DNA of 40,824 nt from JBAYSY01 sp041675885. Lineage in GTDB: Bacteria > Pseudomonadota > Alphaproteobacteria > Rhodobacterales > Rhodobacteraceae. The stretch is from NCBI GenBank assembly GCA_041675885.1, contig JBAYSY010000029.1, positions 1 to 40,824 of the forward strand, given 5' to 3'. The notes below the pieces were generated by a model. That model saw only the letters and a program-made list of their open reading frames with translations, was not told where the DNA came from and made no database searches. The translations under genes and the position numbers were made by a program. Shown in pieces: positions 1 through 8,042 of the stretch. Every line of letters starts with the position of its first letter. The stretch's first letter is position 1.

Positions 1-1
1 C

Positions 2-118
2 GCCGACGATGAACTGGCCGGAAGCGGTCTTGCCGGGTGGTCGATAGCCGACAAAGGTGCGGCTGGCGGTGTCCGTGCGGCCCTTGACCCGCACGGAGGG
101 GTCGATGCGGAATGCCAT
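2..118 (-). CDS. Hypothetical protein, N-terminal part only
   Basis: Only the first 39 codons are inside the window; the gene runs off the left edge. The protein begins MAFRIDPSVRVKGRTDTASR and is basic and hydrophilic, with no signal peptide or membrane segment in the visible part. The start is supported by a good ribosome binding site (GGGGAGG) about 7 bases upstream of the ATG. It lies 81 bases downstream of the dnaB fragment on the same strand, and the spacer between them is noticeably AT-rich for this genome. I do not recognise the family and assign no function. Confidence 0.5.
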   Translation of the reverse strand, partial: MAFRIDPSVRVKGRTDTASRTFVGYRPPGKTASGQFIVG

Positions 119-199
119 GATGACTGTCCTCCCCGCCGGTCATTTCAAAATATTTTCTCAATGAAAATAGCAGGGAAAGGGTGTTGCGTCCAGCACCGT

Positions 200-466
200 T
201 CAGAACCCGTCCCCCTCCTGCTGCCACGGCTTCAGCAGATTGCCGAACCGGGCGAAACGGCCCTCGAACGACAGTTCCACCGAGCCGGTCGGCCCGTGGC
301 GCTGCTTGCCGATGATGACCTCGGCCTTGCCGTGGACCTGCTCCATGATCTGCGCCCGTTTCGCCATGGCCTCAAGGTCGTGGTCGCCCGGCTTTTCCCG
401 TTCGCGGTAGTATTCTTCCCGGAACACGAACATCATCACATCGGCATCCTGCTCGATCGAGCCCGC
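200..466 (-). pseudogene. dnaB: 3' fragment of replicative DNA helicase DnaB
   Basis: The last 86 or so codons encode the C-terminal end of the replicative helicase DnaB, starting at SIEQDADVMMFVFREEYY and continuing through the conserved IIGKQRHGPTG segment to a normal stop. DnaB is normally about 450-500 residues, so the primase-binding domain, the Walker A and B motifs and most of the RecA-like domain are missing. Upstream of the GSIEQ codons the reading frame stays open to about position 607, but the residues there are not DnaB-like, and neither other frame on this strand shows the expected helicase motifs. A full dnaB must exist elsewhere if the cell is viable. The break could be an old rearrangement, an insertion boundary, loss of an intein-bearing segment, or a misassembly at the window edge. 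The fragment has no recognisable start of its own. Confidence 0.8.
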
Positions 467-631
467 GGGTCCGCTTGAGCCTGCGCGCCCGCGCCGCCAC
501 CCGGCTGAACGCCACCCACGGCAAAGGTCGCGTTGATCCCGGTGCCGGGATGGCGCAGCCGCTTCACCTCCGGCGCGGAAAGCCCGTCCGGCCCGGCACG
601 TCTGCACCGGGCCGCCCGGATACCGCGGATG

Positions 632-1237
632 TCAGGCGAGCCCTTCTTCCTGAAGGCTCTTGATGACGGCCGGGCGCGCGGCCACGGTGTCGATGAACTT
701 CTGGACGTTCGCATAGGGCGAAAGGTCCAGTTCGGCGAACCCCGCCCAGCCGAGGATCGTCCAGAGATAGGCATCGGCGACGGTGAAGGTCTCACCCGTC
801 AGACAGCTTTTTCCGGCAAGCTGTTCATCGACGAAGCGCAGGCGATTGCCCAGAACCCCACGGTTGATGGTTTTGGTTTCATCCGGTGTGTCCGGTTTGA
901 AGAACACGCTGAAATTCTTGTGCAGTTCGGACGAGATGAAGGCCAGCCACTGCTTGACGCGGTAGCGCGCAAAATCGCCGGTTTTCGGCAACAGCCCCGT
1001 TTCAGGCGCCAGATCGGCAAGATACTGCACGACGACCTGCGCCTCGGTCAGGATCCGCCCATCGTCGAGCACCAGTGCCGGAACATAGCCGTTGGGGCTG
1101 GTTTCCGTAAAATCCCGTCCGGTTTCGGTCTGCTTGGTCTGCCCGTCCACCTTGACGAGATCCAGCGCAATTCCGGCTTCGTTGGCGACGATATGAGGCG
1201 CAAGCGAACAGGCCCCGGGGAAATAGTAGAGTTTCAT
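632..1237 (-). CDS. gstA: Beta-class glutathione S-transferase
   Basis: A 201-residue cytosolic glutathione S-transferase, the same length as E. coli GstA and very similar at the N-terminus (MKLYYFPGACSLAPHIV). It should conjugate glutathione to electrophiles or act as a glutathione-dependent reductase. Residues 1-80 form the thioredoxin-fold domain. Cys10 sits at the position of the beta-class active-site cysteine, and the cis-proline segment VPALVLDDG follows. Residues 88-201 form the helical domain. The frame is open further upstream, but this ATG has a GGAG about 8 bases before it and gives the family's usual length. It appears to be a single-gene unit between the dnaB fragment and the efflux operon. 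Confidence 0.9.
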   Translation of the reverse strand: MKLYYFPGACSLAPHIVANEAGIALDLVKVDGQTKQTETGRDFTETSPNGYVPALVLDDGRILTEAQVVVQYLADLAPETGLLPKTGDFARYRVKQWLAFISSELHKNFSVFFKPDTPDETKTINRGVLGNRLRFVDEQLAGKSCLTGETFTVADAYLWTILGWAGFAELDLSPYANVQKFIDTVAARPAVIKSLQEEGLA

Positions 1238-1372
1238 TCCATGCTCCAAGTGCAAATGGCCACGCTGCACGTGCGGCATCGGCCAAACTGTCCAGATAGC
1301 CAGGGGGCACGGCGGCTTCAAGCCGCGGACAGGTTTCCAGGCGACGCTTCCGTGGTCGGCCCCCTTCCGCCT

Positions 1373-1750
1373 TTACCGGCCCCGGCGGCTTCGCACGGCC
1401 ACCGCCGCGATGGCGACCCAGACGGCAAGCCGCAGGGTCATCGCCGCCGTCGTGCGGGTCTCATGGGCGGTGCCCTGCCAGACCTGCCACAGAAAGGCGG
1501 CGAAGACCGCGGCGGTTGCCGCCGCGATGCCGATGGACAGCGCGGGCGCCCATCGTGTCCCGCGCCACAGCCCGGCACCCGCCAGCACACAGGCGAAACC
1601 GGCGGCGAAGTTGAACCACAGCACGAAGGGGACCACCGCCCCCATATCGGCACCGCCGAACAGCGCGCACCCGCCCGCGGCGATGGTGGCCAGACCGAAC
1701 ACCACCGCCACGCCGGCGGCGATGGAGAGGCCCGGTGGTCTTGCGGTCAT
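1373..1750 (-). CDS. Small four-helix membrane protein of the efflux operon
   Basis: A 125-residue hydrophobic protein with four predicted membrane helices (about residues 8-30, 37-62, 70-92 and 102-120) and an Arg-rich C-terminal end (RSRRGR). The ATG is preceded by GGAGGGAGG and lies 15 bases after the stop of the ABC ATPase gene, so it is probably the last gene of the adaptor-permease-ATPase operon. I do not recognise a named family. It could be an accessory membrane subunit of the transporter or simply a passenger in the operon. No catalytic motif is visible. Confidence 0.75.
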   Translation of the reverse strand: MTARPPGLSIAAGVAVVFGLATIAAGGCALFGGADMGAVVPFVLWFNFAAGFACVLAGAGLWRGTRWAPALSIGIAAATAAVFAAFLWQVWQGTAHETRTTAAMTLRLAVWVAIAAVAVRSRRGR

Positions 1751-1765
1751 GGCCTCCCTCCGGGG

Positions 1766-2461
1766 TCAGGCGCCGGTCAGCCTGCCGTCGCGCAGGTGGA
1801 TCAGGCGGTCGAAACGGTCGAATATCTTCTCGTCATGGGTGACGGTGACGATACAGGCTTCCTGCTCGGCGGCGAGTCTGCGCAACAGGTCCATCACCAG
1901 CCCGGCCCGCGTGCTGTCCAGCGCGGCGGTGGGTTCATCGGCAAGGATGATGCGGGGGCGGTTGGCCAGCGCGCGGGCGATGGCCACCCGCTGCGCCTCG
2001 CCGCCCGACAGATGCGCGGGCCCGGCCCCGGCGCGGTGACCGACTTCGAGATAATCGAGTAGTTCGCGTGCCCGCGCCCGGCCCTGTTCCGCCGGCCAGC
2101 CCGCAAGGTTCAGCACGACCGCGACGTTTTCCTCGGCCGTCAGGAAGGGCAGCAGGTTGTGGGACTGGAAAATGAAGCCGATCTTGTCAAGCCGCAGCCG
2201 CCGCAGGTCGCGGCGCAGCCATTTGCGGTCGAACACCGTCTCGCCGTCCAGCACCACCCGCCCGGCCGATGGCGCAAGGATGCAGCCGATGATATTGAGC
2301 AGCGTCGTCTTGCCCGAACCCGAGGGGCCAAGGAGCGCGATCACCTCGCCCGCCCGGACCTGAAGCCCCACGTCGCGCAGCGCATCGACGCGGGTGTCGC
2401 CCTTGCCGAAATGCCTGGCGACGCCCTGCACATCGACAAGGATTCCGGGGGGCAGCGCCAT
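1766..2461 (-). CDS. ABC transporter ATP-binding protein, DevA/MacB/LolD type
   Basis: A 231-residue ATPase that powers an FtsX-type (type VII) ABC exporter in the inner membrane. All nucleotide-binding motifs are visible: Walker A GPSGSGKTT at residues 45-53, Q-loop Gln99, signature LSGGEAQRVAIARAL at 151-165, Walker B IILADEPTAALD at 171-182 and the H-loop His209. It lacks fused membrane helices, so it works with the separate permease whose stop codon lies one base before its ATG. The order adaptor, permease, ATPase matches cyanobacterial DevBCA and related efflux systems. Substrate unknown; lipid, glycolipid or small-molecule export is most plausible for the family. Confidence 0.93.
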   Translation of the reverse strand: MALPPGILVDVQGVARHFGKGDTRVDALRDVGLQVRAGEVIALLGPSGSGKTTLLNIIGCILAPSAGRVVLDGETVFDRKWLRRDLRRLRLDKIGFIFQSHNLLPFLTAEENVAVVLNLAGWPAEQGRARARELLDYLEVGHRAGAGPAHLSGGEAQRVAIARALANRPRIILADEPTAALDSTRAGLVMDLLRRLAAEQEACIVTVTHDEKIFDRFDRLIHLRDGRLTGA

Positions 2462-2462
2462 G

Positions 2463-3596
2463 TCAGCTTCCCAGCGCGGTGGCCGGATCGACCTTCATCG
2501 CCGCGCGCACGGCAAGGCCCGAGGCGGCGATGCAGACCACGAAGACGATGCCCCCCAGCACCATGACGTTGAACGGCTCCAGCACGACCCGGCGCGGGAA
2601 ATAGTCCTTGACCGTCAGGATCAGCATCAGCCCGGCCGCCCAGCCCGAGGCCCCGAGGATCAGCGCCTGCTGCACGATCAGCCCGACGATGGTGCGATCC
2701 GGCGCGCCGATCAGCTTGAGCGTGGCGATCGGCTTCAGTTTCTCCATCGTCATCGTGTAGATGATCAGCGCGATCACCACCGCCGTGACGCTCAGCAGGA
2801 TGCCGAGGAACAGGCCGATCTGCCGCCGCGCCAGATCGACGACCGAGGCGACCAGAATTTCCTCCTGCTCGGCCTGCGTCAGCGCGGCCAGATGTTTCCA
2901 TTGCCGGACGGTCGCGGTCAGCAGTTCGACATCGGCCCCCGGAACCACCCGCGCGACGATGGCGGCCACGGTCGGTTCGCGTGTCGGCTCGACCCCGCGC
3001 GCCGCCTGCACCCGCACCGCCGAAGGCGACCGCGCGGTTTGCAGCGCAAGCGCATCCGGCAGCGTGATATGGACGGCGGGATCACCGCCCGAGTTCATCG
3101 TCCCCTCGGTCAGGCCCACCACCGCGAAACGGTCCCGGCCAAGCCGGATCGTGTCGCCCGGCACCAGCCCGGTCCTGCGGTCGGCGATCAGTTCGAAATG
3201 GCTAGCGCCGATGCCGCGCCCCCCGGTGATCCGCTCCGGCCCGCCGGGGCGGCCGGGTTCATGGCCGATCACGTAAAGCCGCAGCGTCCGGCCCGCATGG
3301 GCGGTCTCGACGGTCTGGAAGGTGATCGCGCCCGCCTCTGCCACCCCCGGCATCCGTGCGACCGCATCGCGCGTGGCGGCGGGGATCGCCGAGGCTTCGG
3401 CAAAGGGGCCCTGGGTTCCGGCCTCGACCACCCAGATATCGGCCTGCGGCGCGCGCACCACCGCCAGCGCATCGGCGATCAGCCCGTTATAGATGCCGAT
3501 CATCGCCATGACGACGGTCATCAGCAGGCCAAGCCCGAAACAGGTGAGCACAAAGCGAAACAGCCCGTGGCGGATATCCCTGAGCGCAAGGTTCAT
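2463..3596 (-). CDS. FtsX-like ABC transporter permease, DevC type
   Basis: A 377-residue inner-membrane permease with the MacB/FtsX topology: one helix at about residues 13-35, a large periplasmic domain at 40-245, and three helices at about 255-290, 300-325 and 340-365. The N-terminal sequence (MNLALRDIRHGLFRFVLTC) and the overall layout resemble DevC-type permeases more than LolCE. The ATG overlaps the adaptor gene's stop by four bases (ATGA), showing translational coupling. It should form a dimer with the downstream ATPase and a periplasmic bridge with the upstream adaptor, probably ending at an outer-membrane TolC-like channel that is not encoded here. Confidence 0.92.
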   Translation of the reverse strand: MNLALRDIRHGLFRFVLTCFGLGLLMTVVMAMIGIYNGLIADALAVVRAPQADIWVVEAGTQGPFAEASAIPAATRDAVARMPGVAEAGAITFQTVETAHAGRTLRLYVIGHEPGRPGGPERITGGRGIGASHFELIADRRTGLVPGDTIRLGRDRFAVVGLTEGTMNSGGDPAVHITLPDALALQTARSPSAVRVQAARGVEPTREPTVAAIVARVVPGADVELLTATVRQWKHLAALTQAEQEEILVASVVDLARRQIGLFLGILLSVTAVVIALIIYTMTMEKLKPIATLKLIGAPDRTIVGLIVQQALILGASGWAAGLMLILTVKDYFPRRVVLEPFNVMVLGGIVFVVCIAASGLAVRAAMKVDPATALGS

Positions 3597-4738
3597 GGCG
3601 TCACCCCGACCCGCGCCCGCCGCCCTTCGGAGACGCCCCGCGGCACCCTTGCGACGATCCCGGCCCCGTCCGGCAGCCCGCCCGCGACCTCGACCCGGCC
3701 GCGATCGTCGCGGGCGCCGAAGGCCAACCCGTGCCGGGTCAGCCGCCCGTCCCGCACCAGCCAGACCCGGCCCGAATGCCCGTCAAAGCCGCTGATCGCC
3801 GCCTCGGGGACCATCAGCGCCGTGTCGCGGGTGCCGGTGGTGATGCGCACCTCGGCCTGTTCGCCCAGATACATCTGTTCCGGGCAGTCGGTGCAGGCCA
3901 GCCAGATCCGGCGCTCCTCGTTCACCCGGTCGCTTTCGATGCCGATCCGGGCGATGGCGCCATTGAACTCCGCCCCGGGCTGCGAGCGCAGCCGGATCGT
4001 GCCGGGCTGGCCCAGCGCCAGTTGCCCGGCGCGTTCCTCATCGACATAGGCCTGAATCCAGATGGTTTCGGGGGCGATCAGGGTGAAGATCGGATCGCCC
4101 GCGCGGACCACCGCCCCCGCCTCGGCGTGGCGGGTGACGATCACCGCGTCATAGGGCGCGACCAGCCGGTGGCGCGACAGCAGCACCTCCTCCTGCCGCA
4201 GGGCTGCCGCCGCGTCCTCGCCCTGCGCCCGGATCACCGCCACATCCGCCGCCGCCACCGCCAGTTCGGCCCTTGCCACGTCCTCGTCGCGCTGGGCCTC
4301 CTCGGCGCGCTGGACCGAGGCCACATCCCGCAACGACAGATCCTGTTGCCGACGGTTCGCCGCCTCGCGCTGCGCCAGAACGCTGCGGGAACGGTCCAGC
4401 GCGGCCTCGGCACGTGTGAGGGCCGCGGTATTGGCGCTGAGCGCCGCATGGGCACGCGCGACACGCGCTTCCTGCTCGGCCGGGTCAAGGGTGGCGAGTT
4501 CCTGCCCCCGGCTCACCCGGTCCCCCGCATCGGCGGCAAGCCCGGTCAGCGCCGCACCGGCCTCGAACCCCACGCGACTGAGGATCCGCGCCTCGACCGA
4601 GCCGAGGCCGTAGATCCGCAGCGTCACGTTGCGCTCGGGCTGCACCACCTCGACCACGAGCGGCCGTTCGGTCAGGAAAAGCGCGCCCGCACCAACCGCG
4701 AGAGCCGCCGCCGCGCCGTAAAGCCACCTGCGCCGCAT
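3593..4738 (-). CDS. HlyD/DevB-type periplasmic adaptor protein
   Basis: A 381-residue membrane-fusion protein. It has an N-terminal membrane anchor (about residues 7-24), a beta-barrel/lipoyl segment, and a long alanine- and arginine-rich helical hairpin at about 95-185 that likely forms the coiled coil reaching toward an outer-membrane channel. A second lipoyl half follows (APYDAVIVTRHAEAGAVVRAGD), then barrel and membrane-proximal domains. The start ATG follows GAGGGGG by about 8 bases. It is the first gene of the operon, immediately downstream of a strong promoter and palindromic operator. It makes a tripartite efflux pump with the next two genes; what is exported cannot be read from the sequence. 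Confidence 0.92.
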   Translation of the reverse strand: MRRRWLYGAAAALAVGAGALFLTERPLVVEVVQPERNVTLRIYGLGSVEARILSRVGFEAGAALTGLAADAGDRVSRGQELATLDPAEQEARVARAHAALSANTAALTRAEAALDRSRSVLAQREAANRRQQDLSLRDVASVQRAEEAQRDEDVARAELAVAAADVAVIRAQGEDAAAALRQEEVLLSRHRLVAPYDAVIVTRHAEAGAVVRAGDPIFTLIAPETIWIQAYVDEERAGQLALGQPGTIRLRSQPGAEFNGAIARIGIESDRVNEERRIWLACTDCPEQMYLGEQAEVRITTGTRDTALMVPEAAISGFDGHSGRVWLVRDGRLTRHGLAFGARDDRGRVEVAGGLPDGAGIVARVPRGVSEGRRARVGVTP

Positions 4739-4808
4739 GGGCTATTCCCCCTCATGGCCGGAAGCTGCCGCCCGCTGCCTGCCGTTCTTCGCATGGGGGC
4801 CGCAAGTA

Positions 4809-4852
4809 AGTGAGTACTCACTACTTATGGGCAGTGCGGGGAATACTGTCAA
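4809..4852 (-). promoter_or_regulatory. Promoter and palindromic operator of the DevBCA-like operon
   Basis: Reading the minus strand, a perfect -35 hexamer TTGACA (4847-4852) is followed by a 17-bp spacer and a -10 hexamer CATAAG (4824-4829). Directly downstream is the perfect 14-bp palindrome AGTGAGTACTCACT (4809-4822), so the expected transcription start falls inside it. A palindrome placed this way is typical of a TetR-family repressor site, but no TetR gene is adjacent. The leader to the adaptor ATG is about 80 bases. Confidence 0.7.
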
Positions 4853-4869
4853 GATGGTGGCGTTGAACC

Positions 4870-4920
4870 GCGCACCCTTTTCCCTTGCCCGGAACCAAGG
4901 CGCGGCATGCGCTGCCCTCA
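4870..4920 (-). repeat. Partial copy D of the dispersed composite repeat
   Basis: On the minus strand this stretch reads GCATGCCGCGCCTTGGTTCC followed by GGGCAAGGGAAAAGGG. It matches the distal end of the composite repeat seen in full at 16450-16622 and 30709-30900 and in shortened form at 34394-34455. It lies between the metal ATPase stop and the efflux promoter. The rest of the repeat is absent here. Confidence 0.65.
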
Positions 4921-4934
4921 TGTTGCGACAGGCG

Positions 4935-6920
4935 TCAGCCCGTGCGCCCAGGCAGGTCTTCGCCAAAGGCCTGCGCCGCAACGGGCTCGGCCGAAACGGC
5001 GGCAGGCGCTTCCGCCCTTGCCCTGCCCCGGCGGATCGGATCGCGCAGGAGGCGCAGCCCGTTCAGCACCACCAGAACCGTTCCGCCCTCATGGCCGATC
5101 ACCGCCAGCGGCAGGGGCAGGTCGAAGAACAGCCCGCCGGTCACCAGGATCACCATGGCGCCCATGGCAAAGGTCAGGTTCTGCCGGATGATCGCCGCCG
5201 TGCGGCGCGACAGCCGGTGCGCCTCGGCAAGCCGTCCCATGTCCTCGGACAACAGCGCCACGTCGGCGGCCTGCAACGCCACTTCAGACCCCGCCGCCCC
5301 CATGGCGATGCCCACATCGGCCCGCGCCAGCGCGCCCGCGTCGTTCACACCGTCACCGACAAAGGCCACCTTGCCACCGGCGGCAAGCTCGCCCACCATC
5401 CGCACCTTGTCTTCGGGCAGCATGTCGGCGTGGATGTCGGCGGGCCGCAACCCGAGTTCCTCGCCGATCCGCAGCGCCACCGGCCGCCGGTCGCCGGTCA
5501 GCATCGCGATCCGGCCGACCCCGCCTTCGCGCAAGGCCGCCAGCGCCGGGGCCGAGGTCGCCCGCGCCTGATCGGCGATGGTCAGCGCGCCCAGAATCCG
5601 CGTCCCCCGCCCGGCATAGATGACGGTCTGCCGGTCCTCTGCCAGAGCTTTCAGCGCCGGAAGGTCGATATCCGCGCCCATCTGCCCGGCCATACGCGGA
5701 TTGCCCGCCCATAGCGGGCCCGCGTTGCCGTCATTGCCGACGATTCCCGCACTTGGCCGCGAGATCACTTCGCGCACCGCAACCGGCACGAGGCCGCGGC
5801 GGGCGGCCTCTTGCCGGATGGCGGCGGCGCCGGGGTGTTCGGACTGGGCCTCCAGCCCCGCGATCAGCGACAGGAAGCCTTCCTCGTCCCCGTCCAGCGC
5901 CACGACCGAGGTCACCGAAGCCTTGCCGGTGGTCAGCGTGCCGGTCTTGTCAAAGGCAAAGGTATCGACGGCCGCAAGGGTTTCGAGCGCCGCGCCGCCC
6001 TTGAACAGCACCCCGCCCCGCGCGGCCGCCGACAGCGACGACAGGATCGCCGCCGGAACCGAAATGACGATGGCGCAGGGGCTGGCGGCCACCAGCAGGA
6101 TCGCGGAGCGGTAAAGCGCGCCCTCCCAGCCCCGGCCCAGCCAGTAGAAGACGGCGAAGGCCAGCACGGCCCCGATCAGCACCGCCACCGTATAGCGCTG
6201 CCCGAACCAGGCGCTGAACCGCTCGGACGGCGCCTTTGCGGCCTGCGCCTGCGTGACCAGCGCGATCATGCGGGCAACGGTGCTGTCCTCGATGGTCCTG
6301 GTCACCATGACTTCCAGCACGCCGTCGATATTGACCGTGGCCTCGAACACCTGCGCGCCGGGCTCCTTGGCGACCGGCATCGATTCGCCGGTGATGTTCG
6401 CCTCGTCGAGCGAGCCCCGGCCATGGGCGATCACCCCGTCGGCCGGAACCCGCGCGCCCGGGCGCAGCACGACGACATCATCCACCCGAAGGCCGGCGGC
6501 GGGAATTTCCGTCACCGCACCGTCCGGCCCCTTGCGCAGGGCGGTTTCGGGGCGCAGCCCCATCAGCGCCTCGATGGCGCGGCGGGCACGACCCAGCGCG
6601 CGTTCCTCCAGCGTGGTCGAGATGCTGAACAGCGTCAGCAGGACCGCCCCCTCATAGGGCGCGCCGACCGCCGCCGCCGCAATGGCCGCGACGACCATCA
6701 GCAGGTCGATATCAAGGTTGCGCTCCCGCCACAGGGCAGAGACGGCCCGCCACCCGGCCGGCAAGCCCCCGGCCAGATAGACCAGCACAAGCCCTGCAAG
6801 CGAGGCCAGCCCGGCCGCCTCTCCCTTCAGCGGCCAGAGCGCGAGCGTGGCCACAAGCATCCCGAGGACGGTCAGCCCCGTCAGAGCAAGCGAACGATCG
6901 GCGGTCAGGAGTTTTTTCAC
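4935..6920 (-). CDS. P1B-4-type heavy-metal exporting P-type ATPase
   Basis: A metal-efflux ATPase of the inner membrane. With the GTG start chosen here it has 661 residues. It shows the actuator motif TGES (177-180), the intramembrane metal motif SPC (280-282), the phosphorylation motif DKTGT (324-328) and HEGGT in the last helices (610-614). SPC together with HEGGT defines the P1B-4 group (CtpD, CzcP, FrvA/PfeT), which exports cobalt, zinc or ferrous iron rather than copper. There is no N-terminal CxxC metal-binding domain, as is usual for the group. The GTG at 6920 has AAGGA 7 bases upstream. An in-frame GTG at 7061 would add 47 residues but has a poorly spaced binding site, and the extra part crosses a small tandem repeat. 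No metal-responsive regulator is adjacent. Confidence 0.9.
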   Translation of the reverse strand: MKKLLTADRSLALTGLTVLGMLVATLALWPLKGEAAGLASLAGLVLVYLAGGLPAGWRAVSALWRERNLDIDLLMVVAAIAAAAVGAPYEGAVLLTLFSISTTLEERALGRARRAIEALMGLRPETALRKGPDGAVTEIPAAGLRVDDVVVLRPGARVPADGVIAHGRGSLDEANITGESMPVAKEPGAQVFEATVNIDGVLEVMVTRTIEDSTVARMIALVTQAQAAKAPSERFSAWFGQRYTVAVLIGAVLAFAVFYWLGRGWEGALYRSAILLVAASPCAIVISVPAAILSSLSAAARGGVLFKGGAALETLAAVDTFAFDKTGTLTTGKASVTSVVALDGDEEGFLSLIAGLEAQSEHPGAAAIRQEAARRGLVPVAVREVISRPSAGIVGNDGNAGPLWAGNPRMAGQMGADIDLPALKALAEDRQTVIYAGRGTRILGALTIADQARATSAPALAALREGGVGRIAMLTGDRRPVALRIGEELGLRPADIHADMLPEDKVRMVGELAAGGKVAFVGDGVNDAGALARADVGIAMGAAGSEVALQAADVALLSEDMGRLAEAHRLSRRTAAIIRQNLTFAMGAMVILVTGGLFFDLPLPLAVIGHEGGTVLVVLNGLRLLRDPIRRGRARAEAPAAVSAEPVAAQAFGEDLPGRTG

Positions 6921-6963
6921 GTTTCCGTCCTTGGGGCTGTCCTTGGGATCGGTTTTCTTCCAC

Positions 6964-6992
6964 GGGGGCAGGTTCGGGGGGGCAGGTTCGGG
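6964..6992. repeat. Small tandem duplication upstream of the metal ATPase
   Basis: The unit GGGGGCAGGTTCGG occurs twice almost back to back. It lies in the stretch between the two possible ATPase starts. A tandem slip of this sort is more easily tolerated in non-coding leader DNA, which supports the shorter ATPase start. Confidence 0.6.
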
Positions 6993-7070
6993 TACAGAGT
7001 CACATCTAGGCAGCGGCGTTTCCTGTGTCAGGGTCCCGGCCGGAAAGTTCGCCCCGGCCACGCCTTCCGG

Positions 7071-7391
7071 TCACCCTCGCGGCGCAAGCAGGATCACCCC
7101 GGCCCCGAGCAGGCAGATCGCCGCCCCCAGCAAATCCCAGCGGTCGGGCACCTGCCCTTCGGCCAGCCACAGCCACAACAGCGAGGCGGTGATATAGATG
7201 CCGCCGTAACCGGCATAGGCGCGGCCCGCCGCATCCACCGGCACCTGCGTCAGCGCCCAGGCGAAGAACACGAGCGAGACCACCCCGGGCGCCAGCCAGA
7301 ACACCGGCGCCTTGAGCCGCAGCACCGCCCAGAAGGCGAAACACCCGGCGATCTCGGCCGCGGCGGCGAGGATGAAGATACCGACCGGCAT
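7071..7391 (-). CDS. UPF0060/YnfA family membrane protein
   Basis: A 106-residue integral membrane protein with four helices, the length and pattern of E. coli YnfA (108 residues). Family features visible include AEIAGCFAFWAVLRL near the N-terminus, the AYAGYGGIYI motif in the third helix region, and the DRWDLLGAAICLLGAGVIL end. The family belongs to the drug/metabolite transporter superfamily and has been suggested to act as a small multidrug-resistance-like exporter, but its native role is not established. It lies just upstream of the metal ATPase on the same strand. Confidence 0.88.
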   Translation of the reverse strand: MPVGIFILAAAAEIAGCFAFWAVLRLKAPVFWLAPGVVSLVFFAWALTQVPVDAAGRAYAGYGGIYITASLLWLWLAEGQVPDRWDLLGAAICLLGAGVILLAPRG

Positions 7392-7407
7392 GGCCGCGCG
7401 CCCGCCC

Positions 7408-7860
7408 CTAGCCGAGCCGCCCCTTGATCCGCGCGCCGACGGCGCCGAAGTCCATCCGCCCGCTGTGCCGCGCCTTCAGCGCCGCCATCACCTTGCCCAT
7501 GTCGCGGATGCTCCCGGCGCCCACCTCGGCAATGGCCTCGGCGATCGCGGCCTCGACCTCGGGTCCGGTCAGCGGCTGCGGCAGGAACTCCTCGATCACC
7601 GCGATCTCGGCGCGCTCCTTTTCCGCCAGTTCGGCCCGGCCCCCGGCCTCGTAGGCCCGTGCGCTTTCCTGACGCTGTTTCACCATCCGGCCGAGCAGCG
7701 CGAGGATGTCGCCCTCGCCCACCTCCGTCCCTTCGCCCCGGGCGGCGATCTCGCGATCCTTGATCGCGGCGCCGATCATCCGCAGGGTCGAAAGCCGCCC
7801 GGCCTCCCTGGCCCGCATCGCCTCCTTCACCGCTGTCGCCAGCCTCTCGCGCAGGTCCAT
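7408..7860 (-). CDS. GatB/YqeY domain protein
   Basis: A 150-residue YqeY-type protein, close to the family's usual length. It is related to the C-terminal tRNA-binding tail domain of the GatB subunit of Asp/Glu-tRNA amidotransferase; the free-standing protein has no firmly established function. Recognisable segments are the N-terminal helical part (STLRMIGAAIKDREI), the EFLPQPLT motif and the GSIRDMGKVMAALK motif. The start is set by a strong AAGGAGG eight bases before the ATG. It is transcribed divergently from carA; this neighbourhood (YqeY next to carA) is common in alphaproteobacteria. Confidence 0.92.
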   Translation of the reverse strand: MDLRERLATAVKEAMRAREAGRLSTLRMIGAAIKDREIAARGEGTEVGEGDILALLGRMVKQRQESARAYEAGGRAELAEKERAEIAVIEEFLPQPLTGPEVEAAIAEAIAEVGAGSIRDMGKVMAALKARHSGRMDFGAVGARIKGRLG

Positions 7861-7987
7861 CGCCGCCTCCTTGTGGTGCCGGGCGACTCTAACGAGCCCG
7901 CGCGCGGCAGGCAACTGCCGGGGCGCGCCGCCCGCCGCGCCGCCCAACCCATTGATTGCAAGTATAAAATGCATTTCAGCCAAGGGC

Positions 7988-8016
7988 TTGACCCCGGCGG
8001 CGCCGGGGCATAGGTT
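7988..8016 (+). promoter_or_regulatory. Predicted carA promoter
   Basis: TTGACC (7988-7993), a 17-bp spacer, then TAGGTT (8011-8016). The expected transcript starts about 20 bases before the carA ATG, leaving a very short leader with GGAG as binding site. The spacer contains a CCCCGGCGGCGCCGGGG palindrome, which may be chance at this GC content or a regulator site. Confidence 0.55.
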
Positions 8017-8042
8017 CCCCGCAAATCCCCCGGAGCCGCGCC

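Noticed and set aside
467..631. Frameshifted continuation of dnaB upstream of the fragment
   Set aside because: All three minus-strand frames were read; none contains the expected helicase motifs such as the ALSQLSR or DLRESG segments.
533..2062. Long plus-strand open frame opposite the GST and ABC ATPase genes
   Set aside because: Composition is that of an antisense shadow (His/Arg/Gln-rich, no domain), it lacks a binding site, and it lies over well-supported minus-strand genes.
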